From assembly GCA_034007705.1 (NCBI GenBank), contig JAVEQK010000011.1:1-64000 (forward strand): a DNA stretch of 64,000 nucleotides. The letters run 5' to 3'. Below the pieces are notes generated by a model. The model was not told where the DNA came from, ran no database searches, and was given only the letters and a program-made list of their open reading frames with translations. Below, in pieces: positions 34,901 through 43,516 of this stretch (the stretch's first letter is position 1; the number at the start of each line of letters is the position of its first letter). This DNA is from UBA10518 sp022837185. Its GTDB lineage: Bacteria > Desulfobacterota > Desulfobulbia > Desulfobulbales > Desulfobulbaceae. Both the position numbers and the translations under genes were made by a program.

Positions 34901-35472
34901 TGGTTGACAATCTTCTGCTCGGCAATGCCGTTTTCCTGGAGTTCGAGGTAGAGCCGGTCGCCGAAGATCCCGCGCAGCTCCAGGGCCTTTTTCACGGCTC
35001 CTTCCCGGTCGTTATGGGCCAGCCGCCAGGGGATTTCGCCATGCAGGCAGGCGGTCAGGACGATCAGCCCCTCCTGATGTTCGGCCAGCAGCTGATAGTC
35101 GATGCGGGGCCGGTAATAAAAGCCCTCTGTCTGGGCGGCCGAGGCCAGTTTCAGCAGGTTGCGGTACCCGGTCGAGTCCATGGCCAGCAGAACGATATGG
35201 AAATTATGGCCGGCCTTCTGGTCTTTTTTGAACCTGCTTTTGGCCGCCACATAAAATTCGCAGCCGATAATCGGCTTGATGCCGGCTTTTCTGGCCTTGT
35301 CATAAAATTCAAGGGCGCCGAACATGGCTCCATGGTCGGTCAGCGCCACGGCGCCCATATTGAACTCCCGGCAGCGGGCGAGCAGGTCGTCTATGCGGAT
35401 GGCACCGTCAAGCATGGAATAGTGCGAATGCACATGGAGATGCACCATCGGCGCGGCGTTCGGTTCAGTCAT
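31936..35472 (-). CDS. dnaE: DNA polymerase III subunit alpha
   Basis: The replicative polymerase, 1178 residues, of DnaE1 type. The N-terminal PHP domain starts HLHVHSHYSMLDGA (11-24). The polymerase core contains GPGRGSGAGSL and PDFDVDF with catalytic aspartates near residue 410. It continues with the helix-hairpin-helix region, the OB-fold (VRLGGLVQNYRELKSKKG) and a C-terminal tail. The start ATG at 35472 is close after the pentapeptide-repeat gene (36 bases). It is the middle of a minus-strand run from 36465 to 29203. High confidence. Confidence 0.98.
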   Translation of the reverse strand: MTEPNAAPMVHLHVHSHYSMLDGAIRIDDLLARCREFNMGAVALTDHGAMFGALEFYDKARKAGIKPIIGCEFYVAAKSRFKKDQKAGHNFHIVLLAMDSTGYRNLLKLASAAQTEGFYYRPRIDYQLLAEHQEGLIVLTACLHGEIPWRLAHNDREGAVKKALELRGIFGDRLYLELQENGIAEQKIVNQGLLELGKELGIKVVGTNDCHYLNRDESFAHEVLLCIQTGKTISDTRRFRFSTDELYFKSPADMARQFSYCPEALANTLEVAERCNLELEFGRHYFPNFPVPAGETLESLFAKTCEEGLARRMAHKQQLGVLNPDDLKIYRDRLTLEIDVIQKMGFAGYFLIVADFINWAKEQQIPVGPGRGSGAGSLAAYCMQITDIDPIPYGLLFERFLNVERMSMPDFDVDFCKDRRDEVISYVRSKYGGDEHVAQIVAYGSMKARAAIRDVGRVLEIPLPKVDRIAKLVPEELKITLDMAIDKEPRLREAMKEDDIRQLLQIARTLEGLSRHKTIHAAGVVISPTPMIDYLPLCIGQNREVLTQYDMKYTEKTGLIKFDFLGLKTLTVIDRALKLIRQDIGTDIQLDSIPMDDPKTYHLLCRADSLGVFQLESDGMRNLLKKMQPELFTDLIALVALYRPGPLDSGMVDTFVETKHGRRPPEYPLPQLKEILEETYGVIVYQEQVMKIANVLAGYSLGDADILRRAMGKKIPEVMEKEREKFMAGALRNGIPEKKATYIFDLMAKFAGYGFNKSHSAAYALVSYQTAYLKAHYPAQYMAALLSCDKDNTDKVVKYINECRQHNIAVLPPDINESFQDFTVVNDRIRFGLAAVKNVGTSALASIIEERESNGQYTSLSDFCGRIDSSRVNRKVIESLIKAGAFDSMNCRRSQLMMALDEALEKAKAAQRDRLSGQMSLFALGAGEEGFSPGDVQLPDIPEWPKLKKLSLEKETLGFFLTGHPLEGIIKELRIVADTDIERLDQCIEGQAVRLGGLVQNYRELKSKKGERMAFAVLEDMTSSVEIIIFPGVFAQCSHLLDTEEPVVVLGRVQHGERGAKIIAESLELLPAALEKYTREVIIHVRARQTSRHHLEQLKEMLYHHHGACPVRLTLQFDGRGEVDVEILKDLKIRPSAEFFRQVENTLGYPALIIRTKEPEITNNRKKGFGEYNRETLH

Positions 35473-35508
35473 CTTTCCCGGTCAATGTTGCATGGGTTGT
35501 GGAAGGGT

Positions 35509-36465
35509 TCATTGCGCCAGCCCCCGGGTCCCTTCCAGCAGGGCCTCGTCGAGGTTGGCGCCCTGCAGGTCGGCCCCGGTCAGGTCGGCCTGGATGAGGT
35601 TGGCGCCCTGGAGATTGGCGCTTTGGAGGTTGCAGTTGCGCAGGTCGGCGCCGGGCAGATTGGCATAGGACAGGTTGGCGCCGGCAAGATTGGCGCCCTG
35701 CAGGTCCGCCCTCCTCAGGTTCGCCATGCTGAGATCGGCGCCGGCAAGGTTCGCGCCCTGGAGCCTGGCCCCGACCAGGTCGGCTTTTTTGAGGTTTGTG
35801 CCGGCGAGATTGCAGCCGGGGCAGTCCCTGGCCATCCATTTGACGGTCGATTTCAGCTCGCTTTCCGAGGCGCCTGCGGGATGCCCTTCCTCGATGAGCA
35901 CGGGCTCGTCCCCGGGGGCGGAAGCCGGAGCGCGCTCTTCTCCGGGGGGCGGGGTGGATGCGGTCTGCCCGTCCTCCGGTGAACGGCGGATGCTTTTCCG
36001 CTCTTTTTTCGGCAGGGCGACGTATTGCTTCTTGTGGTCTCCGGGGAAGAAGTCGGCCCTGAAGTCGATGACCCCGGCGGAGTTGGCCAGATAGTAGCGC
36101 TGATCGTCGGCATACACCGCAAAGCAGCGCAGATCGCCGCGCCAGCCCCATTTAAGGCGCATGCAGAGTTCCCCGGTATCGGCCACGTCCCATCTGCCAT
36201 TGTCCCTGTTGCCGGCGATATCGTATCCGAACAGGGTACCGGAGGGGTCGTAGTAGTAGTAGGTCTCTTCATTGAAGGACCGGAGAAAAAGCGTGTTGGA
36301 TTCGACGAGCTCGAGCACCTCGGCCGGTTCCAGCAGCCTGGCGTTCCTCTTCCGTTCGATCTGCTTGACGGTGAGCGGACCGCAGGCCGCCAGCAGCAGA
36401 AGGGTCATGAGAACCGCGCTGGCGCGACAATAGATGGCCCGACGTGCAGGTCTATGATGATTCAT
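35509..36465 (-). CDS. pentapeptide-repeat lipoprotein
   Basis: A 318-residue exported protein; MTLLLLAAC gives lipidated Cys28. Residues ~40-150 form a globular domain with TYYYYDPSGTLFGYD and a WRGDLRCFAVYADDQRYYL block, not recognised. A Pro/Glu-rich linker follows. The C-terminal ~100 residues are at least 18 pentapeptide repeats of the A(D/N)LXX type (ADLVGARLQGANLAGADLS and so on), which fold as a right-handed quadrilateral beta-helix. A Cys pair CPGC opens the helix. It lies 36 bases upstream of dnaE. Envelope location is inferred; the role is unknown. Confidence 0.85.
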   Translation of the reverse strand: MNHHRPARRAIYCRASAVLMTLLLLAACGPLTVKQIERKRNARLLEPAEVLELVESNTLFLRSFNEETYYYYDPSGTLFGYDIAGNRDNGRWDVADTGELCMRLKWGWRGDLRCFAVYADDQRYYLANSAGVIDFRADFFPGDHKKQYVALPKKERKSIRRSPEDGQTASTPPPGEERAPASAPGDEPVLIEEGHPAGASESELKSTVKWMARDCPGCNLAGTNLKKADLVGARLQGANLAGADLSMANLRRADLQGANLAGANLSYANLPGADLRNCNLQSANLQGANLIQADLTGADLQGANLDEALLEGTRGLAQ

Positions 36466-36590
36466 ATGTTAAATCAAGGGGTTGTCAGTGTAAGGGGATG
36501 TCCCGGGTTTCGGGGTATTGTAGCACGAACAGAACGAGATTCATATCCTTTTTCCCGGTCGGGGCGCGGACGGTTGCCCCGCCGTCCTTC

Positions 36591-37412
36591 TCATTCCAGC
36601 CCTTCAAAGAGCTTCAATTCCTCGATATTGCGCAGGGAAAGCCAGAGGTCGCTTTCACTGTGCGGTTCCAGGGTGATGAGCGGCGATATCCGTTGGCTGC
36701 GGAGAAAATCGAAAAATTCCCTGAAGTTGAATATTCCCAGACCGATGGCGATATGTTCGTCCCGCCGGCCCCTGTTGTCATGGAGGTGGATCTGGCGGAG
36801 ACGGGGAAGCAGCGCATCCGTCCAGGTCTGCCAGGAAGATCCGGCATAGGCGGTCAGATGTCCGACGTCGAGACAGAAACCGGGGCCGGAGGACTGCAGC
36901 CGTTCAAAAAGCAGCTGATGGACGCGGGGTTCGGTTTCATAGGTGTTTTCAAACATGACCGGCGTATTGCTCCGCCGGGCGAGTTCCAGGAGGCCGGTCC
37001 AGGTTTCCTCTGAAATACGCAGCCATTCCTCGAACTTGTAGGAGTGCTTGTTGTCATCATAGCCGAGATGACAGACGATCGAGCGGGGTTGGAAAATCGC
37101 GCTCAGGGCAAAGGCCCGGCGCAATTTTTCCCGTGTCACCGCCAGTATTTTCGGATCCAGACCGCCCGGCGCCAGGTCAAAGAACGGGGCGTGGAGCGTG
37201 CACTGGAGCCCGGCGGTCCGCAGCGAATCGGCCACCGCCTGAAATTCATCCTCTCCGGCGGTCCACAGGCAGTCGCCCTCCAGGCTGATCTCGGGGCGAA
37301 GCCTGTTGCTGATGAACACGTCCAGCAGCCCCTGCCGCAGCAGCCCGAAAGGGGCGTTGATGAAGCATCGGTCGATTATGCGGGCATATGTTGCAGCGGG
37401 GTTGTCGTTCAT
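36591..37412 (-). CDS. TIM-barrel sugar phosphate isomerase/epimerase-like (CbiR-like?)
   Basis: A 273-residue protein of the xylose-isomerase-like TIM barrel superfamily. Candidate metal-binding residues are in CTLHAPFFDLAPG, IVCHLGYDD, VMFENTYETEP, FCLDVGHLTAY and IHLHDNRGRRDEH. That motif set resembles the cobamide-remodelling phosphodiesterase CbiR found in Desulfobacterota, which removes the lower ligand from cobamides. I place this as an alternative rather than a firm assignment. The gene is between the M18 peptidase and the pentapeptide lipoprotein, with no cobalamin gene beside it. Confidence 0.72.
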   Translation of the reverse strand: MNDNPAATYARIIDRCFINAPFGLLRQGLLDVFISNRLRPEISLEGDCLWTAGEDEFQAVADSLRTAGLQCTLHAPFFDLAPGGLDPKILAVTREKLRRAFALSAIFQPRSIVCHLGYDDNKHSYKFEEWLRISEETWTGLLELARRSNTPVMFENTYETEPRVHQLLFERLQSSGPGFCLDVGHLTAYAGSSWQTWTDALLPRLRQIHLHDNRGRRDEHIAIGLGIFNFREFFDFLRSQRISPLITLEPHSESDLWLSLRNIEELKLFEGLE

Positions 37413-37479
37413 GTTTTTCCCGGGGTCAGGGAGGAGACAGCCGGCCCGACATGTCTTTGCCGGCGGCTATCGTGGACCG

Positions 37480-38799
37480 CTACGTCAGGCACTGCCAGAT
37501 CTTGTCATCGGTTTCCAGGGCGAAAAAAGTTTTCATGACCTGGAACAGGTGCCAGCCGTCATCCCGTCCGGCCAGTTCCCTGATCGAATGCATCGCCAGG
37601 GTGGCAATGCCGACGTCCACGGTCTGCACACCTATCTCCCCCGCTGTGACCGGGCCCAGGGTTGAACCGCCGGCCAGGTCGCTGCGCATGACAAATTCCT
37701 GCACGGGCACACCGGCTCTGCCGGACAGGATTTTGAAAAAGGAGGCGGACCTGCTTGTTGTGGCGTAGCGGTGGTTGGCGCTGTATTTGATGACCGGGCC
37801 GCCGTTCATCGCCGGGAGGTGTCCCTTGTCATGGCGGTCGGCGAAATTGGGATGCACGGCATGGGCATTGTCCGCCGAGATGAACAGCGACCGGCTGACG
37901 CAGCGGTGCCTCCTCTCGTGGTCAGGGATCAGCCGTTCCAGGATGGACCGGAGAAAAGGGCCCCGGGCGCCGCCGGAGGACAGGCTGCCGATCTCTTCGT
38001 GGTCGTTGAGGACCACCAGGCAGTTGCAGTCGCTTTCCGCCTCGATCAACCCCCGGATCAGGGTGTAGCAGGAGAGCAGGTTGTCAAGCCGCGCCCCGGT
38101 TATGAATTCGTTGTTCAGGCCGAGACGCGCGGGAGGCTGCCAGTCGTACAGGAACAGTTCATGGGCGAGGATCTCCGGCTCGGAGATTCCTTCATGCTCC
38201 CGGGTCAACTGCTGCGCAAGGATACCCTTCCAGTCGGGGGGGGCGCCGCCGTCGGCCGGCCCCAGGATCGGCATCATGTCGGTCTGCTTATTGACGGGTT
38301 TCCGGTCATTGGCCTCCTTGTCCAGGTGGATTGCCAGGCTGGGAATAACGGCCACCGGCCTGCCGAAATCGATGAGGGTGTTGCGGACCAGGCCGTCGGG
38401 AGCGCGCCAGGTAAGCCTTCCGGCCATGGAGAGGTCCCGGTCGAACCAGGGCGCAAGCAGGGCGCCGCCGTAGGTTTCGACTCCGAGCTGGAGGAGGGCG
38501 CTGTTGACCTGGACGGGGCTGGGTTTGATTTTCAGGGCCGGGCTGTCCGTGTGGGCGCCCGCCATGCGCACTATCGTGTCGTTGAGCCCCTCGCCGCTGA
38601 GCCGGAAGGCGATGAGGCTGGAATCATTGCTGCGGACAAAGTAGCCGCCGGGAGACAGAGGACCCCAGTTCTGCTGATAATGGAGTTCGCGAAAACCCCT
38701 GGCTCGAAGGAGATCGGAAATATTGCCGGCGGCATGAAATGCCGTCGGCGACGAACCGATGAAACCGAGAAGATTGTCGACGAATTCCGATTGCTTCAT
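37480..38799 (-). CDS. apeB: M18 family aminopeptidase
   Basis: A 439-residue cytosolic metallo-aminopeptidase of the aspartyl-aminopeptidase family, forming large oligomers in known relatives. Dinuclear zinc ligands lie in AGAHTDSPAL (H83), LNDHEEIGS and GTHG-like downstream motifs (HAVHPNFADRH). The length is usual. The N terminus MKQSEFVDNLLGFIGSSPTAFHA is typical of the family. A divergent intergenic region of about 240 bases separates it from the mannosyltransferase-like gene. It removes N-terminal residues from peptides; the preferred residue cannot be read here. Confidence 0.94.
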   Translation of the reverse strand: MKQSEFVDNLLGFIGSSPTAFHAAGNISDLLRARGFRELHYQQNWGPLSPGGYFVRSNDSSLIAFRLSGEGLNDTIVRMAGAHTDSPALKIKPSPVQVNSALLQLGVETYGGALLAPWFDRDLSMAGRLTWRAPDGLVRNTLIDFGRPVAVIPSLAIHLDKEANDRKPVNKQTDMMPILGPADGGAPPDWKGILAQQLTREHEGISEPEILAHELFLYDWQPPARLGLNNEFITGARLDNLLSCYTLIRGLIEAESDCNCLVVLNDHEEIGSLSSGGARGPFLRSILERLIPDHERRHRCVSRSLFISADNAHAVHPNFADRHDKGHLPAMNGGPVIKYSANHRYATTSRSASFFKILSGRAGVPVQEFVMRSDLAGGSTLGPVTAGEIGVQTVDVGIATLAMHSIRELAGRDDGWHLFQVMKTFFALETDDKIWQCLT

Positions 38800-39042
38800 G
38801 ATGGCTCCTGCTGTCGATCCCCCGTCCCCCGGGGCCGGAGATTATCCCCCCCTGATCGGGATCGGGGCGCCTTGTCGGTCATCCCTGCCGGCGGCTACCC
38901 CGGGCGGGCCGGCCATGCTTCGGCGGGACCGGGAAATTTTCGGCTCGAAGATTACTTTTTTCATTTGTCTTTGTAAAGAAGAGCCTGTTTATTGTAGGCG
39001 TTTTGGAGTCCGGAATTCATTCTGCAGCCAACGTGATCACTC

Positions 39043-40155
39043 ATGCCGACCAAGCAGCCGTATTTGCCGCGGATCCTCTTTCTGGAACCCTATTACGGCG
39101 GTTCCCATCGTGCCTTCATGCAGGGGGTGCGGAAACATCTGGCCGGCGAATTCACCGCTCTCACCCTGCCGGCAAGGAAATGGAAGATGCGCATGCAGCT
39201 TGCCGCTCCCTGGATGGCGGAAAAAACCGTCGAGCTCCTGCGGGGCGGCCGCTCCTTTGATGTGATCCTGTGCTCCTCCCTGCTGGACGCGGCCACTTTC
39301 AGGACACTGCTGCACCGGGCCGGTTTCGATCCGCCGCTCGGCCTTTATTTCCATGAAAACCAGTTCGCCTATCCCAGCCGCGATGACGACCGGCTGTCCC
39401 ACCAGTTTACCGCCCTGAACTTCACCTCGGCCCTGGCGGCGGACAGGATTGCCTTCAACAGCGGGTTCAACCGTGATACCTTCCTCGACGGGGTGGCGCG
39501 CTATCTCCGCAAGGCGGCGGACATGGACCTGACGCACCTGGTGGAGGCCCTGCGGAAAAAATCGACGATCCTCTCTCCCGGACTGGATTATCACCTGATA
39601 GACGGCATGGCTCCCCGGGCTGCGGCGGGGGCGCCGGTGATCGTCTGGAATCACAGGTGGGAGCACGACAAGGACCCGGAAACGTTTTTTCAGACTCTGT
39701 TCGAACTGGACAACGAGGGAATGGAATTCCACCTCATTGTCCTGGGCCAGAGTTTTGCCCGCAGTCCCGCTGTTTTTTCGGCGGCGCGCGAGAGGCTCGC
39801 GGACCGGATTCTCTATTTCGGCTACGCCCGGAAACGGCAGGAGTACGTCTACTGGCTGAGCCGGGGCAATATCGCGGTTTCCACCGCCCGGCACGAATTC
39901 TTCGGCCTGGCCATGCTCGAGGCGGTGCGCGCCGGCTGCCGCCCCGTTGTCCCGGACGGCCTTTCCTACAGGGAACTGTTCCCGGAACAGTACAGATACC
40001 GGGCAGGGGGACTGCAGGAAGCCCTGCGCAGTGCTTTCCGGGCCCCTGCGCCATTGGACCCCGCGGCCATTGGCTTCCTGACCGACAGATATGCCTGGGA
40101 CCGCCTGGCGGATAGGTATCATCGCTGGTTTTCCCTGCTGGCCGGCCGGAGGTGA
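39043..40155 (+). CDS. tRNA-queuosine alpha-mannosyltransferase-like glycosyltransferase
   Basis: A 370-residue GT-B enzyme. The N-terminal domain matches DUF3524: ILFLEPYYGGSHRAFMQG, WKMRMQLAAPWMAE, DVILCSSLLDAATF and LYFHENQFAYP. This domain is shared with animal GTDC1, shown to be the mannosyltransferase for queuosine in tRNA-Asp. The C-terminal domain has the GT4 nucleotide-sugar motif HEFFGLAMLEA. The bacterial family presumably modifies queuosine-tRNA similarly, which is inference. The ATG at 39043 begins a conserved N terminus. No queuosine gene is adjacent. Confidence 0.85.
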   Translation: MPTKQPYLPRILFLEPYYGGSHRAFMQGVRKHLAGEFTALTLPARKWKMRMQLAAPWMAEKTVELLRGGRSFDVILCSSLLDAATFRTLLHRAGFDPPLGLYFHENQFAYPSRDDDRLSHQFTALNFTSALAADRIAFNSGFNRDTFLDGVARYLRKAADMDLTHLVEALRKKSTILSPGLDYHLIDGMAPRAAAGAPVIVWNHRWEHDKDPETFFQTLFELDNEGMEFHLIVLGQSFARSPAVFSAARERLADRILYFGYARKRQEYVYWLSRGNIAVSTARHEFFGLAMLEAVRAGCRPVVPDGLSYRELFPEQYRYRAGGLQEALRSAFRAPAPLDPAAIGFLTDRYAWDRLADRYHRWFSLLAGRR

Positions 40156-40349
40156 AATGGCCGCCGGTCCCCGGGAGGCGGTCTTCGCGACCCATCCCTT
40201 GCTTCGCGGCCGTGCGGCATGGTACATTTGCTTGAGTTCCGGCTGGGGGGCCGGAGAAAGCGCTCCCTTCCCCTGGGAACAGAGGGGGGAGGCGGGGCGC
40301 ATGCGCGGCTGCCGCGGCGGCCTGAAAATGAGATCGGGGTCGGCATGTT

Positions 40350-40889
40350 ATGGCGGGAAATATACTGCTCATCGGCTTCATGGGAGTCGGCAAGGGAAGG
40401 GTTGCCCGGGCCCTTGCCGGAAAAACCGGATTATTTGCGGTTGATACCGATGATTTGATCGAATCGATGACCAACCGCAAAATAAGGTCGATATTCACCG
40501 TGGACGGCGAACCGTTTTTCAGGCAGCTTGAACAGCGGACCTCCGAATGGCTGCGCTGCAATGTGCGCAACACCATCGTCGCCACCGGAGGGGGATTCTT
40601 CCATGCCCTCCAACGGGGAGAGGGCGACGCGGTGGTGTTCCTGCACGCGCCCCTTGAAGTCATATTGCAGGCCATTCACGATCATCCCCGGGGCCGGAAG
40701 AAAATTAAAAAACGCCCGCTCCTGGGGGACATAAACAAGGCCCGTGAACTGTATGCCAAGCGGCTTCCCCTGTACAGGAAGGCGGCGGATGTCGAGATCG
40801 GCGTCGAGGGTCTGGAGGCGGAGGCGATTGCCGACCGGATCATGCTGAAGCTGGGGCTCACCCCAGGGGAAGAGACGTCGAGAGCGTAG
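40350..40889 (+). CDS. aroK: shikimate kinase, atypical P-loop
   Basis: Phosphorylates shikimate in aromatic amino acid synthesis. The 179 residues show nearly all family motifs: D residues in VDTDDLIE, Arg in PFFRQLE, ATGGGFF, the LID arginine in KRPLL and the R-LPLY element. The Walker A motif is GFMGVGKGR (9-17): a glycine replaces the usual Ser/Thr that binds Mg. This may reduce activity or be compensated elsewhere. A preceding ATG at 40344 is out of frame. The upstream 194 bases (40156-40349) are GC-rich with no gene. Family certain; activity uncertain. Confidence 0.85.
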   Translation: MAGNILLIGFMGVGKGRVARALAGKTGLFAVDTDDLIESMTNRKIRSIFTVDGEPFFRQLEQRTSEWLRCNVRNTIVATGGGFFHALQRGEGDAVVFLHAPLEVILQAIHDHPRGRKKIKKRPLLGDINKARELYAKRLPLYRKAADVEIGVEGLEAEAIADRIMLKLGLTPGEETSRA

Positions 40890-41145
40890 CCGTATGGTGT
40901 GATCAGCCTGAAAAACGGGCGAAGAATTACACGAGTGACAACCGGGCGGAATAATGCAAAAATCAGCATATCGCCGTCACCGCCGCCGCCGGTCCTCCTT
41001 GACAGAGATATGCGCTCCTGGTATCAAGAATGTAATTCATGCCCCCTTCCAATCCGGGGTGCGCATCTCTCCCCTTAGTCGTCGGAAGCGGCGGGAAAAT
41101 GGTTTGCGCGGGTCGGGGGACAATTCTCTTGAGCAAAGGTACTTT

Positions 41146-41739
41146 ATGAAAAAATTTGTCGTGGGCCTGGCCGCCGGATTGGCGCTGATCCTGCACTCTC
41201 CGTCTCTTTTTGCCGAGGATGAGGTGCTGACGATCATCGAACAGGCCGTGAGTCAGTACAAGAACAACGATCTCGCCGGGGCGACCAGCAATCTGGAATA
41301 CGCCTCGCAACTGATCAGGCAGAAGAAAAGCGAGGCAATGAAAAGTCTGCTGCCCGAGCCGCTTGCCGGCTGGGAGGCGGAGCCGGCGACCGCACAGGCC
41401 CTCGGCGCGGCGGTGTTCGGCGGGGGCATAACAGTGAGCCGGTCCTATTCAAAAAAACCCGCCGTCATCACCATTGACATCGTTTCCGACTCGCCCCTGC
41501 TCCAGTCGCTGGTGATGATGATCAACAATCCGATGATCGCCGGGGCCAGCGGGGGAAAGCTTGAAAACGTCAACGGCCAGCGGGCCATAGTGCAGTACGA
41601 CGAAGCCGCCCGCAAGGGGGAAGTCAATATCGTGGTTGAGAACCGGTTCATGGTCACCCTCAAGGGCAAGAATGCGGAGAGGAGCCAGCTCATTTCCTAT
41701 GCCGCCGCGGTGGATTATGCTTCTCTGGCCGAACACTGA
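41146..41739 (+). CDS. exported hypothetical protein
   Basis: A 197-residue protein with a clear signal peptide (KKFVVGLAAGLALILHSPSLFA, cut near residue 23). The mature part begins with a helical segment, IIEQAVSQYKNNDLAGATSNLEYASQLI in parts, like a TPR-type pair. It then turns to beta-rich sequence: GGGITVSRSYSKKPAVITIDIVSDSP, INNPMIAGASGG, NIVVENRFMVTLKGKNAE. AAAGGT precedes the ATG by seven bases. I do not recognise the domain with certainty. It is located in the periplasm or outer membrane by its signal. Confidence 0.82.
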   Translation: MKKFVVGLAAGLALILHSPSLFAEDEVLTIIEQAVSQYKNNDLAGATSNLEYASQLIRQKKSEAMKSLLPEPLAGWEAEPATAQALGAAVFGGGITVSRSYSKKPAVITIDIVSDSPLLQSLVMMINNPMIAGASGGKLENVNGQRAIVQYDEAARKGEVNIVVENRFMVTLKGKNAERSQLISYAAAVDYASLAEH

Positions 41740-41882
41740 TTGAACGGTTGACCGACGGACCCAATGATCATTTTCCCGGGGAGTGCCGAGGAGGTTTTTC
41801 CCGTGGAGCATGGAAACCCCTGTTGCAATGGTAAAGAATTGGCCTTCTTCCCGCAGCAGGGGTTTTTCAATGGAGCAGCATT

Positions 41883-42065
41883 ATGAGCGGTGAAAAGAAG
41901 GAATCGGTCGCGGCCAGCCGTCCGGTAACGGATGAGGCGGTGTTCAAGGTGACCAAGGAAATCGTGGTCAAGTTTATCGAGGTCGGTCGGCTCACCCCGG
42001 CCAATTTCGAGGAGACCTACACCAGGATTTTCGAGACGGTCAGGAAGTCGGTGCGTTCGGAGTGA
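41883..42065 (+). CDS. small conserved-looking protein upstream of mpl
   Basis: Sixty residues, mostly helical: a charged N-terminal tail, then VFKVTKEIVVKFIEVGRLTPANFEETYTRIFETVRKSV in one block of hydrophobic/charged alternation. The end overlaps the mpl start by four bases (GTGA), indicating translational coupling. No membrane segment or known motif. The operon position suggests a role near cell-wall recycling, but that is inference from location. Confidence 0.78.
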   Translation: MSGEKKESVAASRPVTDEAVFKVTKEIVVKFIEVGRLTPANFEETYTRIFETVRKSVRSE

Positions 42066-43516
42066 AAGCGGCGGTTCTCGATCCGGCACTGAATGAGGTT
42101 CCCGCGAATGTGCGCCGCATTCACCTCATGGGGGTCTGCGGCACGGGAATGGCCGCCCTGGCCGGCATGCTCAAGGAACGCGGCTTCAGTGTGACCGGAT
42201 CGGATCAGAACGTCTATCCGCCGATGTCCGACTTTCTCAAGGCCGCCGGCATAGAGGTCAGGGAAGGATACAGGGCGGCAAACCTCGAGTTCGGGCCTGA
42301 TCTTGTCATCGTCGGCAACGTCATTCGCGCGGTCAATCCCGAGGCGGTGCGGCTGGCCGAATTGAAGATCAACTATGTGTCCATGCCCCAGGCCCTGGGC
42401 CACTTCTTTCTCAACGATCAGGTATCGCTGGTGGTCGCCGGCACCCACGGCAAGACCACCACTTCGTCCCTGCTTGCTTCCGTTCTCCATGCGGCCGGCG
42501 CTTCGCCCGGCTTCATGATCGGGGGGATTGTCGAGGGGTTCGGGCGCAATTTCAATCTGGGCCGGGGCGGGTACTTTGTTGTCGAAGGGGATGAGTATGA
42601 CACGGCCTTTTTTGACAAGGGTTCCAAGTTTCTCCATTACCGCCCCGATTACGCCATTGTCACCTCCATTGAATTTGATCATGCCGATATTTTCCGCGAC
42701 CTGGAGATGATCAAGGATGCCTTTGCCCGCTTCGTCCGGCTTGTTCCGGCGAAAGGGGCCATATTCGCCTGCCTGGACGATCCGGTTGTCAGGGAGGTTT
42801 GCCGACAGGCCGCCTGTCAGGTCGTCGGCTACGGGACCGCCCCGGATTGTGCCTGGCGGGTGGATACGTACACCTCCAGGGGGCTGGCGTCGGAGTTTGA
42901 GGTGTACCGCCGGGGGTCGCTCTACGGCCGCTTCCGCCTGCCCATGCCGGGAATGCATAATGTCCTCAATGCCATCGCGGTCATCGCCCTGCTGGACCAT
43001 CTCGGGTTTCAACCGGAGCCCGTCCGGGCAGGCCTCGCTTCTTTTCAGGGCATAAAACGGCGGCAGCAGATCCGCGGGGAGATCAATTCCATCACCGTGG
43101 TGGACGATTTTGCCCATCATCCCACCGCCGTCCGGGAAACCATCGCGGCCCTGAAATCGGCCTGGCCGGAAAGGCGGCTGCTGGTCGTGTTTGAACCGCG
43201 CACCAATTCGAGCCGGCGTTCGGTGTTTCAGCAGGAATATGCAGGCGCCTTTCCCTGCGGGGAAATAATTGTCGTCAGGCAGCATGTACCCCTGGATGAT
43301 GTCCCGCTGGATCAGCAGTTTTCGGCCTCCAGGCTCGTTGACGATCTCAGGGCCGGGGGCAGGGAGGCGTACTGCTTCGACCGGACTGAGGAAATCCTCG
43401 ATTTCCTCGTCCGTCACGCCGTCCCGGGAGATGTGATCGCCATTCTGTCCAACGGCGGATTCGACAACATCCATGAGCGGCTGCTTGCACGCCTGGCTGG
43501 AAATTCCCCCCGGTAA
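42062..43516 (+). CDS. mpl: UDP-N-acetylmuramate tripeptide ligase Mpl
   Basis: Reattaches the recycled L-Ala-D-Glu-mDAP tripeptide to UDP-MurNAc. The 484-residue length matches Mpl. The N-terminal nucleotide domain starts RRIHLMGVCGTGMAALAGML; the ATP site is VVAGTHGKTTTSS (around residues 124-136); the central domain has EGDEYDTAFFDKGSKFLHY and SIEFDHADIF; the C-terminal domain has VVDDFAHHPTAV. GTG at 42062 overlaps the upstream stop. The gene is the main product of this small operon. Confidence 0.95.
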   Translation: MKAAVLDPALNEVPANVRRIHLMGVCGTGMAALAGMLKERGFSVTGSDQNVYPPMSDFLKAAGIEVREGYRAANLEFGPDLVIVGNVIRAVNPEAVRLAELKINYVSMPQALGHFFLNDQVSLVVAGTHGKTTTSSLLASVLHAAGASPGFMIGGIVEGFGRNFNLGRGGYFVVEGDEYDTAFFDKGSKFLHYRPDYAIVTSIEFDHADIFRDLEMIKDAFARFVRLVPAKGAIFACLDDPVVREVCRQAACQVVGYGTAPDCAWRVDTYTSRGLASEFEVYRRGSLYGRFRLPMPGMHNVLNAIAVIALLDHLGFQPEPVRAGLASFQGIKRRQQIRGEINSITVVDDFAHHPTAVRETIAALKSAWPERRLLVVFEPRTNSSRRSVFQQEYAGAFPCGEIIVVRQHVPLDDVPLDQQFSASRLVDDLRAGGREAYCFDRTEEILDFLVRHAVPGDVIAILSNGGFDNIHERLLARLAGNSPR

